A DNA stretch of 64,000 nucleotides from Polaromonas sp. JS666 (GCF_900103405.1 NZ_FNHX01000010.1:90326-154325); one strand, 5' to 3'; shown: positions 44,932-54,398, numbered from the stretch's first letter. The notes: generated by a model not told the origin, from the letters alone. Numbers and translations: made by a program.

Positions 44932-45761
44932 GCTCATCGCCGGCCGCTCCACTGAGCTACCTGTTTGTGCCGGGCCACCGGCCCGAGCGTTTCGCGAAAG
45001 CGCTGGCCTCGGGGGCGGACCGCGTCATCATCGACCTGGAAGACGCGGTCCCGCCCTCCGACAAGGCTGCCGCGCGCGAAGCCATCGCGGCGTGGATGTC
45101 CTCCGCCAGCGAAGAGATTCGCGGTAAAGTGTTGATCCGTATCAACGACGCGAGCACCGGCTGGTATGCGGAAGACCTGCGGCTCCTGCGGCAGGTGCGA
45201 GCCGCCTGCGTCATGCTTCCGAAATGCGAAAGCAGGCGGCAGCTTGCCGACGTTCTTGCCCCGCTCGATGCGGGCGCCACCGCATTGCCGCTGGTCGAAA
45301 CAGCGCGTGGCCTGCTTGCCGCCCTGGACCTTGCCACCGCACCGGGCGTCGCGCGCCTGGCCTTCGGCTCGCTCGACTACATGGCCGACCTCGACATTCC
45401 CGCCGACAGCCCGGCGCTGCAGCACGCCGCGATCCAGCTTGCCATTGCTTCTCGCGCCGCGGGCTTGCCTTCGCCCGTGGCCGGCGTCACGCCCGACATC
45501 GACGCGGACCGCGTTGCCGCCGACATGGCGCAGGCACGTTGCCTCGGCTTTGGCGCCAAGATGTGCATACACCCCGCGCAGCTTGACGCTGTGCATGGCG
45601 CGCTGCGGCCCGGTGCTGAGGAACTGGCCTGGGCACAACGCGTCCTGGCCGCCTGGCATGCGGCCGGCGGCGGCGCCCTCCAGCTCGACGGGAAGATGGT
45701 CGACCGCCCGGTCGTCCTTAAAGCCGAACGCATCATGGCCCTGGCCGCGCGCACCCCCTGA
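44928..45761 (+). CDS. CitE-like acyl-CoA lyase (citramalyl-CoA/malyl-CoA lyase type)
   Basis: 277-residue HpcH/HpaI aldolase/citrate lyase beta family TIM barrel. It has SYLFVPGHRPERFAKALA at the N terminus, the metal-binding VIIDLEDAVPPSDKAAARE, VETARGLLAALD and the C-terminal FGAKMCIHPAQLDAVH. Likely reaction: (S)-citramalyl-CoA to acetyl-CoA + pyruvate, or the malyl-CoA equivalent. No CitD/CitF genes are present, so this is not a citrate lyase complex. It overlaps the CoA-transferase gene. Confidence 0.88.
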   Translation: MSSSPAAPLSYLFVPGHRPERFAKALASGADRVIIDLEDAVPPSDKAAAREAIAAWMSSASEEIRGKVLIRINDASTGWYAEDLRLLRQVRAACVMLPKCESRRQLADVLAPLDAGATALPLVETARGLLAALDLATAPGVARLAFGSLDYMADLDIPADSPALQHAAIQLAIASRAAGLPSPVAGVTPDIDADRVAADMAQARCLGFGAKMCIHPAQLDAVHGALRPGAEELAWAQRVLAAWHAAGGGALQLDGKMVDRPVVLKAERIMALAARTP

Positions 45762-45795
45762 TTTTTCACAAGATACGCAACCCAACGGAGAACCC

Positions 45796-47148
45796 ATGTC
45801 CTCAACCATCATCGACTCAAAAATTTTCGGCGACATGTTCAGCGATGCCGCCATGCGGCATGTCTGGTCGGACGAAAACCGCACGGCCAAATACCTGGAC
45901 ATCGAGCGCGCGCTCGCCAAGGTCCAGGGGGCCCTGGGCATCATCCCCAAAGAGGCGGCCGCAGAGATCGTGAAGAACTGCGAGCCCAGCCAGATCGACT
46001 GGGTCAAGCTCAAGGCCAAGACCGAACAGATCGGCTACCCGATCATTGCCGTGGTCAACCAGATCAACGCCCATTGCAAGGACGGCCTGGGCGAGTATTG
46101 CCACTGGGGCGCGACCACGCAGGACATCACCGACACGGCCGCCGTGCTGCAGATCCGCGAAGGCCTCGCGCTGGTCGAGGCCGACCTCGCCGACATCTCG
46201 GCCTCGCTCGCCAAACTGGCGCGTGCCCACCGCGACACGCCCATCATAGGCCGCAGCAACCTGCAGCAGGCCACGCCCATCACCTTCGGCTACAAGATGG
46301 CCAGCATCCTCGCCGGCATAGAGCGCCACCGCGAGCGCCTCACGCAGCTCAAGCCGCGGGTGCTGGTCGGTGAGTTCGGCGGGGCGTCGGGCACGCTGTC
46401 TTCGCTTGAAAAGGGCGCGATGGAAACCCAGGCCGGCCTCATGAAAGAGCTCGGGCTCGGCCAGCCTTTGATTTCCTGGCACACCGTGCGCGACAACTTC
46501 GCCGAAGTGGGCGCCTTCCTCGGCATCGTCGGGGGTTCGCTCGGCAAGATCGCGATGGACGTGAAGCTGCTGATGCAGACCGAAGTTGCGGAGGTGTTCG
46601 AGCCTTTCGCGCCCGGCCGCGGCTCCTCGTCGACCATGCCGCAAAAGCGCAACCCGATCTCCTGCCTCTACATCCATGCCAACATCTCCGTGGTGCGCCA
46701 GCTGGCCGCCTCGCTGATGGACGCGATGGTCGCCGACCATGAGCGCTCCACCGGCCCCTGGGAGATCGAATGGGTGGCCATGCCCGAGATCTTCTGCCTG
46801 ATCTCGGGCGCGCTCAAGCAGACGAAGTTCATCCTCGCCGGCCTGGAAGTCGATGCCGCGCAGATGCGCCGCAACATCGACATGACCCACGGCCTGGTGA
46901 TGTCGGAGGCCGTCATGATGGGCCTGGGCCCCTACATCGGCCGCGAATACGCGCACGACCTGGTCTATGACATCTGCCGCGACGCGCTCAAGCAGCAGCG
47001 GCCGCTGATCGAGCTGCTGGCCGAACATCCGGAAATCAACAAGCACGTGACGCGTGATCAGCTCGCCTCGTTCTGCGACCCGATGAACAACCTGGGCCAG
47101 GCGGGCGTGATGGTCGACCGGGTGCTGGCGTCGATCAAGGCCTCTTGA
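45796..47148 (+). CDS. Fumarase/aspartase/adenylosuccinate lyase superfamily enzyme
   Basis: 450 residues. Superfamily signature GSSTMPQKRNPISCLYIHAN (flexible catalytic serine loop) and EYCHWGATTQDITDTAAVLQ. It lacks features that would mark it as housekeeping PurB or ArgH, and 3-carboxymuconate cycloisomerase-like or C-N lyase members are nearer in style. These enzymes eliminate fumarate-type products from N- or O-substituted succinates. As last gene of the Bug/hydratase/CoA-transferase/lyase operon (34 bp after the lyase) it may release the unsaturated acid that the others degrade. Its last 38 bp recur at 50576. Confidence 0.8.
   Translation: MSSTIIDSKIFGDMFSDAAMRHVWSDENRTAKYLDIERALAKVQGALGIIPKEAAAEIVKNCEPSQIDWVKLKAKTEQIGYPIIAVVNQINAHCKDGLGEYCHWGATTQDITDTAAVLQIREGLALVEADLADISASLAKLARAHRDTPIIGRSNLQQATPITFGYKMASILAGIERHRERLTQLKPRVLVGEFGGASGTLSSLEKGAMETQAGLMKELGLGQPLISWHTVRDNFAEVGAFLGIVGGSLGKIAMDVKLLMQTEVAEVFEPFAPGRGSSSTMPQKRNPISCLYIHANISVVRQLAASLMDAMVADHERSTGPWEIEWVAMPEIFCLISGALKQTKFILAGLEVDAAQMRRNIDMTHGLVMSEAVMMGLGPYIGREYAHDLVYDICRDALKQQRPLIELLAEHPEINKHVTRDQLASFCDPMNNLGQAGVMVDRVLASIKAS
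47103..47140 (+). repeat. 38-bp direct repeat, copy A (3' end of the lyase gene)
   Basis: This stretch codes for GVMVDRVLASIK at the end of the lyase and recurs without change at 50576-50613. The sequences outside the repeat differ at once on the left and share only TGATCG-like bases on the right. The two copies bracket the MDR/MFS/AraC segment. Confidence 0.9.
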
Positions 47149-47180
47149 TCGCCGTCTTCGGTACTATGATCGTGCCGCCG

Positions 47181-48221
47181 TTACGCCTCCAGGCGCACCA
47201 CCACCTTGCCGGCGTGCCGGCCCTGCAGCAGGTCTGACAGGGCGGCGGGCGCGTTCTCAAGGCCGTCCACAATACTCTCCCGCGCCTGGATTTGCCCGCT
47301 GTTGACCCATTGCTCCATGTCACGGCGGAACACATCAAAGCGCGGGCCGTAGTGGTCAAGAATGATGAAGCCTTGAACGTGCACCCGCTTTTGCAAGATG
47401 GCGGCCAGGAACTGCGGCAGTGGGTTGGCGCCGGATGAGCCTGCCGTGTCGTTGTAGTGCGCGACAAAGCCGCACACGGGCATGCGGGCGCCTACGTTGA
47501 GCAGCGGAAGGACTGCCAACAGCACGTCACCGCCGACGTTCTCAAAATACACGTCTATGCCCGCGGGGCATGCGGCGGCAAGCTGCGCCGCAAACGAGGG
47601 CTCGTGCCTGTCGATGCAGGCATCAAAGCCCAGCTCGTTGACGGCCTGACGGCACTTGTCTGCCCCGCCGGCGATGCCCACGACGCGGGCGCCCTTGAGT
47701 TTGGCGATCTGGCCGACCATCGCGCCCACCGCGCCGTTCGCTGCCGCGACCACCACGGTCTCACCAGCCTTGGGCCGGCCTATGTCCAGCAGGCCGACGT
47801 GCGCCGTGAAGCCCGGCATGCCGAGCGCGCCCAGCGCCAGCGAAGGCCTGGCCATGTCGCCCAGGGCCTGCAGATCGTTGCCGTCGCTCAGGGCGTAGTC
47901 TTGCCAGCCGCTGTTGGCGAGCACCAGGTCGCCGGCGCGATAGGCGGGATGCCTGGATTCGATGACGCGGCTGACCGTGCCGCCCGGCAGGGTGCCGCCA
48001 ATCGGAACGGGTGGCGCATAGCCGGGCCCGGTTTTGTCCATCAGGTTGCGCATATACGGGTCCAGCGAAAGGAACTGCGTTCGCAGCAGCACCTGGCCTT
48101 GACCCGGCTGTGGCACGGGCCCGGTCATCAGGTGGAAGTCCGACGCAGCGGGCAGGCCGCGCGGATGCGCCGCCAATGTGATGCGCCGGTTTGCAGGCGC
48201 GCGTGTTTGCGGGCTTGTCAT
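47181..48221 (-). CDS. NADP-dependent MDR oxidoreductase (leukotriene B4 dehydrogenase/CurA type)
   Basis: 346-residue medium-chain reductase. The N-terminal part has FLSLDPYMRNLMDKTGPGYA, typical of CurA and prostaglandin reductases. Nucleotide binding: VVAAANGAVGAMVGQIAKLK, then GARVVGIAGGADKC. It also has VYFENVGGDVL. No zinc ligands. Such enzymes reduce activated double bonds of enals and enones with NADPH. It follows the MFS gene by 2 bp and should be co-expressed with it. Confidence 0.88.
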   Translation of the reverse strand: MTSPQTRAPANRRITLAAHPRGLPAASDFHLMTGPVPQPGQGQVLLRTQFLSLDPYMRNLMDKTGPGYAPPVPIGGTLPGGTVSRVIESRHPAYRAGDLVLANSGWQDYALSDGNDLQALGDMARPSLALGALGMPGFTAHVGLLDIGRPKAGETVVVAAANGAVGAMVGQIAKLKGARVVGIAGGADKCRQAVNELGFDACIDRHEPSFAAQLAAACPAGIDVYFENVGGDVLLAVLPLLNVGARMPVCGFVAHYNDTAGSSGANPLPQFLAAILQKRVHVQGFIILDHYGPRFDVFRRDMEQWVNSGQIQARESIVDGLENAPAALSDLLQGRHAGKVVVRLEA

Positions 48222-48223
48222 GA

Positions 48224-49465
48224 TCAGCTTCGCACCCCGGCCATGACGGGAGCGGGGCCGCGCCGCCAGGCCAGCAGGCCGCCCAGGGCCACGGCCACCA
48301 TGGCAAATGCGGGGGCGCCCAGCGCGCCGGTCCGGTCGACGATCAGGCCGCCCGCGATGGCGCCTGTGGCAATGGCAATCTGGAAGGCGGCCACCAGCAA
48401 GCCGCCCGCGGCTTCAGCCTGGTCGGGCGCGGCGCGCACAATCCAGGTCTGGAAGCCCACCGGAAACGCGCCGAAGGCGAAGCCCCATAAGCTCACCGCC
48501 ACGGCGGTGACCACGGTGGAGCTGCCGCCCACCAGCAGCGCAGCCGCCAGCACGGCGATCATCGCGCTGCCGGCGACGATGGCGTAGCGCTCGCCGTGCC
48601 CGGCCAGCCAGCCGCCCGCGAAGTTGCCGAAGAAGCCGCCGATGCCATAGCCCAGCAGCACGGCGGAAATCGCCGCCACGGGCAGTTTGGTCACGTCTTC
48701 GAGTACGGGCCGGATGTAGGTGAAGCCCGCGAAATGGCCCGATATGACCAGCAGCACCGCCAGCAGCGCAATGCGCACCGGCCCGCGCGTGAGCAGGTCA
48801 CGCAGGCCCTTCAGGCTGGCCTGGTCGCGCGGCGGCAGGGCCGGCAAGGCCGCCAGCTGCACCACAAAGGCCAGCAAGCCGACAACACCCGCCGCGACAA
48901 AAGCGCTGCGCCATCCCCAGAGGCTGCCCATCCAGGCGCCGACCGGCGCCGCGCAGACGGTGGCAATGGAGACGCCGGTCAGCACCAGCGACATCGCGCG
49001 CGGGAACAGCCGCTCAGGCACCAGGCGCATGGCCAGCGCCGCCGCCATGGACCAGAAGCCACCGAGCGCGACGCCCAGCACCACACGCGCGAACAGCAGC
49101 ACCGAAAGCGAGCCGGCCGTCGCGGCCAGCAGGTTGGACACCAGCAGCAGCGCGGTGAGCGCCAGCAGCACCCGCTTGCGGTCAAAGCGCGCCGTCAGCA
49201 GGGGGATGGTGGGCGCGGCCACCGCGCCGACCAGCGCCGTGGCCGTGACGGCCTGGCCCGCGGCGCCCGCCGTGACGTGCAGGTCGGCCGCCATGGCGGT
49301 CAGCAGGCTGGCCGGCAGGAATTCCGCCGTGACCAGGCCGAACACGCCCAGGGAGAGGGATGCGACCGCCGCCCAGCGCGTGGCGGCTTCGGCAGGCGGA
49401 TGGTTGGCGGGAGGGGCGCCTGCGGACAGCGGATCCAGGCAGGCAGAACAGGAATTGGATGACAT
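48224..49465 (-). CDS. Major facilitator superfamily drug-type exporter
   Basis: 413-residue transporter with about 12 helices. It has the DHA1/AraJ-like start SLGVFGLVTAEFLPASLLTA and motif A as LLTARFDRKRVLLALTALL; motif C-like region VCAAPVGAWMGSLWGWRSAF. It probably exports a small organic compound. It is the first gene of a two-gene operon with the MDR reductase and divergent from an AraC-type gene, 78 bp apart. Confidence 0.87.
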   Translation of the reverse strand: MSSNSCSACLDPLSAGAPPANHPPAEAATRWAAVASLSLGVFGLVTAEFLPASLLTAMAADLHVTAGAAGQAVTATALVGAVAAPTIPLLTARFDRKRVLLALTALLLVSNLLAATAGSLSVLLFARVVLGVALGGFWSMAAALAMRLVPERLFPRAMSLVLTGVSIATVCAAPVGAWMGSLWGWRSAFVAAGVVGLLAFVVQLAALPALPPRDQASLKGLRDLLTRGPVRIALLAVLLVISGHFAGFTYIRPVLEDVTKLPVAAISAVLLGYGIGGFFGNFAGGWLAGHGERYAIVAGSAMIAVLAAALLVGGSSTVVTAVAVSLWGFAFGAFPVGFQTWIVRAAPDQAEAAGGLLVAAFQIAIATGAIAGGLIVDRTGALGAPAFAMVAVALGGLLAWRRGPAPVMAGVRS

Positions 49466-49543
49466 GGGATATGAAGCCTTGTTGGAGACAGGGTTGCCAG
49501 CTTAGGCCTAGCATCGACAGCTTTCCATGGCGAAAGAGCCGAA

Positions 49544-50545
49544 ATGCTTGACGATTCCTCCAGAACTTTCACGCCCGTCGTTCAGCCTCCCCAGGAATAC
49601 GGGGGCCTGCCTGCCGCCGGGCCCGATCCCCTGACCCAGGTCCTGCTGGGCCTGCGCCTGGAAGGAGTCGAGTACGGCCGCTGCCTGGTGCACGCACCCT
49701 GGGCGATTTCTTTTGACGCGCAAGCCGCCGCGCGCTTTCACTTCGTTGTCAGCGGAGGCTGCTGGATGCACACGCCGCAATCCGGCTGGATGGCGCTCAA
49801 GGCCGGTGACGCGGTGCTGCTGCCGCGCGGCACGGCCCACACCCTGGCCAGCTCACCCGAGGTGCCGCCGCTGGACCTCGCGAGTTTTGACCGCCAGCGG
49901 CTCGCGGACGACATCTATTTGCTGCGCGATGCAACGCCTGCGGCGCAAGCACCGTCCCATGCCATGTTCTGCGGCAGCATGACCTTTAACCTCGACCCTC
50001 TGCATCCCTTGCTGGCCATGATGCCGGAGGTGATACGCGCCGGCGAGCTGGCCCAGCGTGACCCGGGCGTGCCCATGCTGCTGGAGGCGATGGAGCGTGA
50101 AGCCTCGCTCAACCGCATAGGCGCCTGCGGCATCCTGGCCCGTATGGCCGACGTGCTGGCCGCGAGCATCATCCGCGCCTGGGTGGAATGCGCCTGCAGC
50201 AACTCCACGGGCTGGATCGCGGCACTGCGCTCGCCCGGCGTGGGCAAGGTGCTGGCCGCCATCCACGCCTCGCCCGAGCAGGACTGGAGCGTGCCCGAGC
50301 TGGCGAACATCATGGGCGCCTCGCGCTCACGCTTTGCCCAGGCCTTCAAGGAGTCTGTGGGCGAGAGCCCGGCCCGCTACGTGGCCCGCATCCGCATGTT
50401 CCAGGCCCGCAGCTGGATCGCACAGGACGGCATGCGTGTCACCACGGCCGCCGACCGGCTGGGTTTTGACTCAGAGGCCTCTTTCAGCCGGGCATTCAAG
50501 CGTGTCATAGGCCACCCGCCCAGCAAGGCGCGCGCTGCCGTGTGA
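49544..50545 (+). CDS. AraC-family regulator with cupin sensor domain
   Basis: 333 residues. The N-terminal cupin_6/AraC_binding domain is seen in [18 protein letters not shown] and [17 protein letters not shown]. The C-terminal double HTH has [20 protein letters not shown] and [20 protein letters not shown] (residues about 240-330), ending [11 protein letters not shown]. Likely activator or repressor of the divergent MFS-MDR operon. The effector is unknown. Alternative upstream starts are not supported. Confidence 0.88.
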   Translation: MLDDSSRTFTPVVQPPQEYGGLPAAGPDPLTQVLLGLRLEGVEYGRCLVHAPWAISFDAQAAARFHFVVSGGCWMHTPQSGWMALKAGDAVLLPRGTAHTLASSPEVPPLDLASFDRQRLADDIYLLRDATPAAQAPSHAMFCGSMTFNLDPLHPLLAMMPEVIRAGELAQRDPGVPMLLEAMEREASLNRIGACGILARMADVLAASIIRAWVECACSNSTGWIAALRSPGVGKVLAAIHASPEQDWSVPELANIMGASRSRFAQAFKESVGESPARYVARIRMFQARSWIAQDGMRVTTAADRLGFDSEASFSRAFKRVIGHPPSKARAAV

Positions 50546-50575
50546 GCGAGGCATGGCCCCGCTGTTTCATGCGAG

Positions 50576-50613
50576 GGGCGTGATGGTCGACCGGGTGCTG
50601 GCGTCGATCAAGG
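50576..50613 (+). repeat. 38-bp direct repeat, copy B (orphan copy of a lyase gene 3' end)
   Basis: Identical to 47103-47140. Here it has no gene of which it could be the end: it stands between the AraC stop and the nitric oxide reductase stop. It is probably a relic left when the intervening 3.4 kb was inserted or rearranged. Confidence 0.9.
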
Positions 50614-50633
50614 TACCCTGATCGGCGCCACGT

Positions 50634-52916
50634 TCAGCTGCGTGCCCCACTCAGACGCGGCTCGGGCTGCGGCAGTTTTGGTGCCTTGTTCATCAAGCCC
50701 AGCACCACCTGCAGCGCCATCGCAATCGCTCCAACGATGAACACGACGTCGCCGAAGGTGCGCACCCAGCGCAGGTTCTGCAGCAGGGGCTGTTGCATGA
50801 ATTCTTCGCTGCGCGCATACCACAGGCCTTCGCTGACGCTGGCGTGGAACTGGATGACCCCTATAGGCAGCAGGCTGGTGAAGATCATCAAGACCAGGCC
50901 GGCGTTGAGGCCCCAGAACGCGGTCTTCATCAAGGGCGCGCTGAAGCCATAGTCCGGGCGCAGGTAGCGCAGCACCAGCAGCGTGAAGCCCAGCGCCAGG
51001 AATCCGTAAACCCCGAACAGCGCGGCATGGGCGTGCACCGGCGTGGTGTTCAGCCCCTGGATGTAGTACAGCGACATCGGCGGATTGATCATGAAGCCGA
51101 AAACACCGGCGCCCAGCATGTTCCAGAAGGCGACTGCGACGAAGCACATCAGCGGCCACCTGAGGTTTTCCATCCAGGCGGCGCGCGTCTTGAGCCGCCA
51201 GTTCTCCCAGGCTTCGTGGCCCAGCACGATCAGCGGCACCACCTCGAGGGCGCTGAAGCTTGCGCCGACCGCCATCACCGGCGTGGTGGTGCCGGCGAAA
51301 TACAGGTGGTGAAAGGTTCCGGGAATGCCGCCCAGCATGAACAAGGATGCCGATGCCAGGCTCGCGGCCGTGGCCATGCGCAGCGAGACCAGGCCTAGCG
51401 TGGAGAAGATGAAGGCCAGCGCCGTGGTGGCGAAGACCTCGAAGAAGCCTTCCACCCAGAGATGGACCACCCACCAGCGCCAGTACTCCATGACCGACAG
51501 GTGGGTACGCTCACCGTAGAAAAGGCCGGCACCGTAGAACAGGCCGATGGCGCCCACCGAGGCGGTGAGCAGCGCGAGCAGGTTCTTGTCGCCGCCCTTC
51601 TTCAGCAGCGCCGGGATGACGCCGCGCAGCATCAGCACCAGCCACAGCAGGATGCCGGTGAACTTGCTGATCTGCCACAGGCGTCCCAGGTCCACATACT
51701 CGTAGCCCTGGTGCCCGAGCCAGAAATTCCATTCGGGCGGCATCACCTGCGCGATAGCGAGGTAGTTGCCGGTGAAGGAGCCGACAACGACGGCGACCAG
51801 CGCCCAGAACAGCACATCCACACCGGCCTTCTGGAACTTCGGGTCCTTGCCGCCGTTGATCAGCGGCGCGAGGAACAGGCCCGCGGCCAGGAAGCCGGTG
51901 GCGATCCAGAACAAAGCGGCCTGGATGTGCCATGTGCGGGTCAGGGAATACGGAAACCAGCGCGAGACATCGAGTCCGTAGAACTGCTGCCCTTCGACGG
52001 TGTAGTGCGCGGTGAATCCGCCTATGAAGACCTGGAAGATGAACAGGGCCACGACCAGGAACAGGTACTTGCCCAGCCCTCGCTGCGAGGGCGTGAGCGC
52101 AAAGGTGGTCAAGGGGTCGCGCGCGGCGGGCTCCGGCAGCGGCTCGTCATGCTTGCGCAGGAAGGACCAGGCCCAGACCAGGAACCCCACGCCGGCCAGC
52201 AGCACCACGATGCTGGCGACGGACCAGACGATGTTCTCGCTGCTCGGCCGATTGCCGATCAGCGGCTCATGGGGCCAGTTGTTGGTGTAGGTGACTTTCT
52301 GGCCGGGGCGCTCGGTGGCGGCGGCCCAGGCGGTCCAGAAGAAAAACTGCGTCATCTGCCGGCGCCGCTCGGCGCTCGGCAGCGTGTTCTCCTTCATCGC
52401 AAAGTGCTCGCGGCTTTTCTGGAGCGAGGGCGCGTCGGAGAACAGCTTGTCGTAGTACCCGGCCGTCTGGGCGATGGCCTGGACGCGGCGTTCCGACAGT
52501 TTCAGCACCTGCGCCTGGTCGACGCGGTTGCCGCGGTACTCGGCCTTGAGCTGCTCGCGCAGCGCGGCTTGCGCCGGCCCGTCGAGCGCGGCGTAGGCCT
52601 TGCCGTGCAGCTGCTGCGCGGCCAGCTCCAGCCAGGCTGTCAGTTCGCGGTGCAGCCAGTCGGCGGTCCAGTCCGGTGCCTGGTAGGCCCCGTGGCCCCA
52701 GATGGAGCCCAGCTGCATGCCGCCCACCGACTGCCAGGCTGTCTGGCCGTCGAGGATGCCCTCGCGGTCGAACAGGACCTTGCCGTCCGGGGCGGTCACC
52801 TGCGCGGGAATCGGCGGCGCCTGGCGGTAGACCTCGGTGCCGTAGTAGCCCAGCAGCGAGAAGGTGACGATCAGCACGCCGATCAGCGTGAACCAGAGTT
52901 TTTTGTAGGAGCCCAT
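50634..52916 (-). CDS. norZ: Quinol-dependent nitric oxide reductase (qNOR)
   Basis: 760-residue single-subunit NO reductase in the inner membrane: 2 NO + 2 e- + 2 H+ to N2O + H2O. The N-terminal extension of about 260 residues (fused NorC-like domain without a CxxCH motif) and 14 or so helices mark the quinol-dependent type. Haem and iron ligands: His330 (RTWHIQ), His485 with Glu489 (HLWVEGFFE), His536-His537 (TFHHLYF), and His628/His630 (VHAHAALFG). It starts 15 bp after nirK and is read from the same transcript. It can detoxify NO made by NirK or complete short denitrification to N2O. Confidence 0.95.
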   Translation of the reverse strand: MGSYKKLWFTLIGVLIVTFSLLGYYGTEVYRQAPPIPAQVTAPDGKVLFDREGILDGQTAWQSVGGMQLGSIWGHGAYQAPDWTADWLHRELTAWLELAAQQLHGKAYAALDGPAQAALREQLKAEYRGNRVDQAQVLKLSERRVQAIAQTAGYYDKLFSDAPSLQKSREHFAMKENTLPSAERRRQMTQFFFWTAWAAATERPGQKVTYTNNWPHEPLIGNRPSSENIVWSVASIVVLLAGVGFLVWAWSFLRKHDEPLPEPAARDPLTTFALTPSQRGLGKYLFLVVALFIFQVFIGGFTAHYTVEGQQFYGLDVSRWFPYSLTRTWHIQAALFWIATGFLAAGLFLAPLINGGKDPKFQKAGVDVLFWALVAVVVGSFTGNYLAIAQVMPPEWNFWLGHQGYEYVDLGRLWQISKFTGILLWLVLMLRGVIPALLKKGGDKNLLALLTASVGAIGLFYGAGLFYGERTHLSVMEYWRWWVVHLWVEGFFEVFATTALAFIFSTLGLVSLRMATAASLASASLFMLGGIPGTFHHLYFAGTTTPVMAVGASFSALEVVPLIVLGHEAWENWRLKTRAAWMENLRWPLMCFVAVAFWNMLGAGVFGFMINPPMSLYYIQGLNTTPVHAHAALFGVYGFLALGFTLLVLRYLRPDYGFSAPLMKTAFWGLNAGLVLMIFTSLLPIGVIQFHASVSEGLWYARSEEFMQQPLLQNLRWVRTFGDVVFIVGAIAMALQVVLGLMNKAPKLPQPEPRLSGARS

Positions 52917-52931
52917 GAAGATTCTCCTTGG

Positions 52932-54398
52932 TTACAGCACGCCGGCCTTGTAGACGCCGGGTACCGCTTCGCCGGTGACTTCGAGCAGGCCTACCGCGCC
53001 CTTGCCGGCGCGCGACAAGGCATGGTCCACCAGCAGGTAGTTTCCGGGGTGCTGGACCTTGATCTCGACGATGGTCGCGCCGCCGGGCGCCACCAGCGTG
53101 GTCTGCACGTCGTGCTTGAGGCCCGTGAAGGAGCCTTCGCTGTACACGTTGTCGAAGATCTCGCCGATGACGTGGAAAGACGAGATCTTGTTGGGGCCGC
53201 CGACGCCGAAGTAGATGCGCACGGTTTCACCCACCTTGGCCTGCAGCTTGTGGGTCTTGTTCAGCGCGCCCACTTCGCCGTTGAAGACGTAGTAGTCGGG
53301 CAGCTCATTGGCCATCTTCTCGAGGTCGGCCTCCTGGTGGCCCTTGGCGCCGTGCGGACGGCCTGTGTACATCTCGCCCTGCATCACGTAGTACTCGCGG
53401 TCCACTTTGGGCAAGCCGCCTTCGGGCTCGACCAGGATCATTCCGTACATGCCGGCCGCGATGTGCTGCGGCACCAAGGGCGTGGCGCAGTGGTACACGT
53501 ACAGGCCCGGGTTGAGCGCCTTGAAGGTGATGGCTTTCTCCTGGCCCGGAGCGACCTGCGTGTGTTCGCCGCCGCCATGGCCGCCCGTCACCGCGTGCAG
53601 GTCGATCGAATGGATCATCTTGCTGTCGCGGGCGTTGGCCAGCGTCAGCTCCACGGTGTCGCCGACGCGGGCGCGCAGCATGGGGCCGGGCACCTGGCGG
53701 TTGAAGGTCCAGTAGGTAAAGCTCGTGCCGTCGTCGAGCTTGCCGGGCAGCTCGACCGTTTCCATGCGGTACTTCAGGGTCTTGGGCGCCCGGGCCCCCA
53801 CGGCGGCCGGCACCGCGGCCGGGTTGGCGGCCACGCTGACAGCGGACGGGTCGGCTGCGCGCTGCGGCACAGGGGCCGGGGTGTAAAGCGCCAGCGCGGC
53901 CTGGCTGGAGTCGCTGGCGGCCGGCGCGGCGGCCTGGGCGCCGGCACTGACCTGCAGCCGGCCTTCCATGCCGATCTGCCGGTGGCCGGGGATGGAGCAG
54001 TAGTAGGTGAAGGTGCCGGAGCGCGGGACCTTGAAGCGCAGCGTGGTCTTGCCGGTACTGCCGCTGAATTTGGACGATGCGACGTTCAGCTCGGGGATCA
54101 CCAGGTCGTGCTCCGCGCCTTCGCCGCTTTCCAGCACGATCTCGACCGTGTCGCCCGCGCTGGCGCTGAGGGTCGGGTTCACCTGCCCCTTGCCGTCGAT
54201 GAACACCATTTTGCCGTCGACGATGTTGGTGTGCAGCTCGTAGCGCCGGGTCCCGGCGGGTATGGCCGCGCTGGAAGTGCTGGCGGGAGCGGCAGCGGTA
54301 TGCGCCGGATGCGCGGCGGGCTGCGCCTGCACCGACAAGGCCGCACTGAGGATACAGATGGCGGCGGCGATGGCGTTGGGGGAGGGGCTCCGTTTCAT
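52932..54398 (-). CDS. nirK: Copper nitrite reductase NirK with an extra N-terminal cupredoxin domain
   Basis: 488 residues; reduces nitrite to NO in the periplasm. A signal peptide (AICILSAALSVQAQ) is followed by a plastocyanin-like domain with its own type 1 copper ligands (His97, Cys134, His139, Met144). After an Ala/Pro-rich linker (150-205) comes the usual two-domain NirK: type 1 ligands His263, Cys304, His312 and Met317; type 2 ligands His268 and His303 plus a later histidine; the catalytic Asp266; and SSFHVIGEIFDNVYSEGSF of the AniA-like class. The normal length is about 340-380 residues, and the surplus is the extra cupredoxin, which may serve as a tethered electron donor. First gene of the nirK-norZ operon. 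Confidence 0.95.
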   Translation of the reverse strand: MKRSPSPNAIAAAICILSAALSVQAQPAAHPAHTAAAPASTSSAAIPAGTRRYELHTNIVDGKMVFIDGKGQVNPTLSASAGDTVEIVLESGEGAEHDLVIPELNVASSKFSGSTGKTTLRFKVPRSGTFTYYCSIPGHRQIGMEGRLQVSAGAQAAAPAASDSSQAALALYTPAPVPQRAADPSAVSVAANPAAVPAAVGARAPKTLKYRMETVELPGKLDDGTSFTYWTFNRQVPGPMLRARVGDTVELTLANARDSKMIHSIDLHAVTGGHGGGEHTQVAPGQEKAITFKALNPGLYVYHCATPLVPQHIAAGMYGMILVEPEGGLPKVDREYYVMQGEMYTGRPHGAKGHQEADLEKMANELPDYYVFNGEVGALNKTHKLQAKVGETVRIYFGVGGPNKISSFHVIGEIFDNVYSEGSFTGLKHDVQTTLVAPGGATIVEIKVQHPGNYLLVDHALSRAGKGAVGLLEVTGEAVPGVYKAGVL

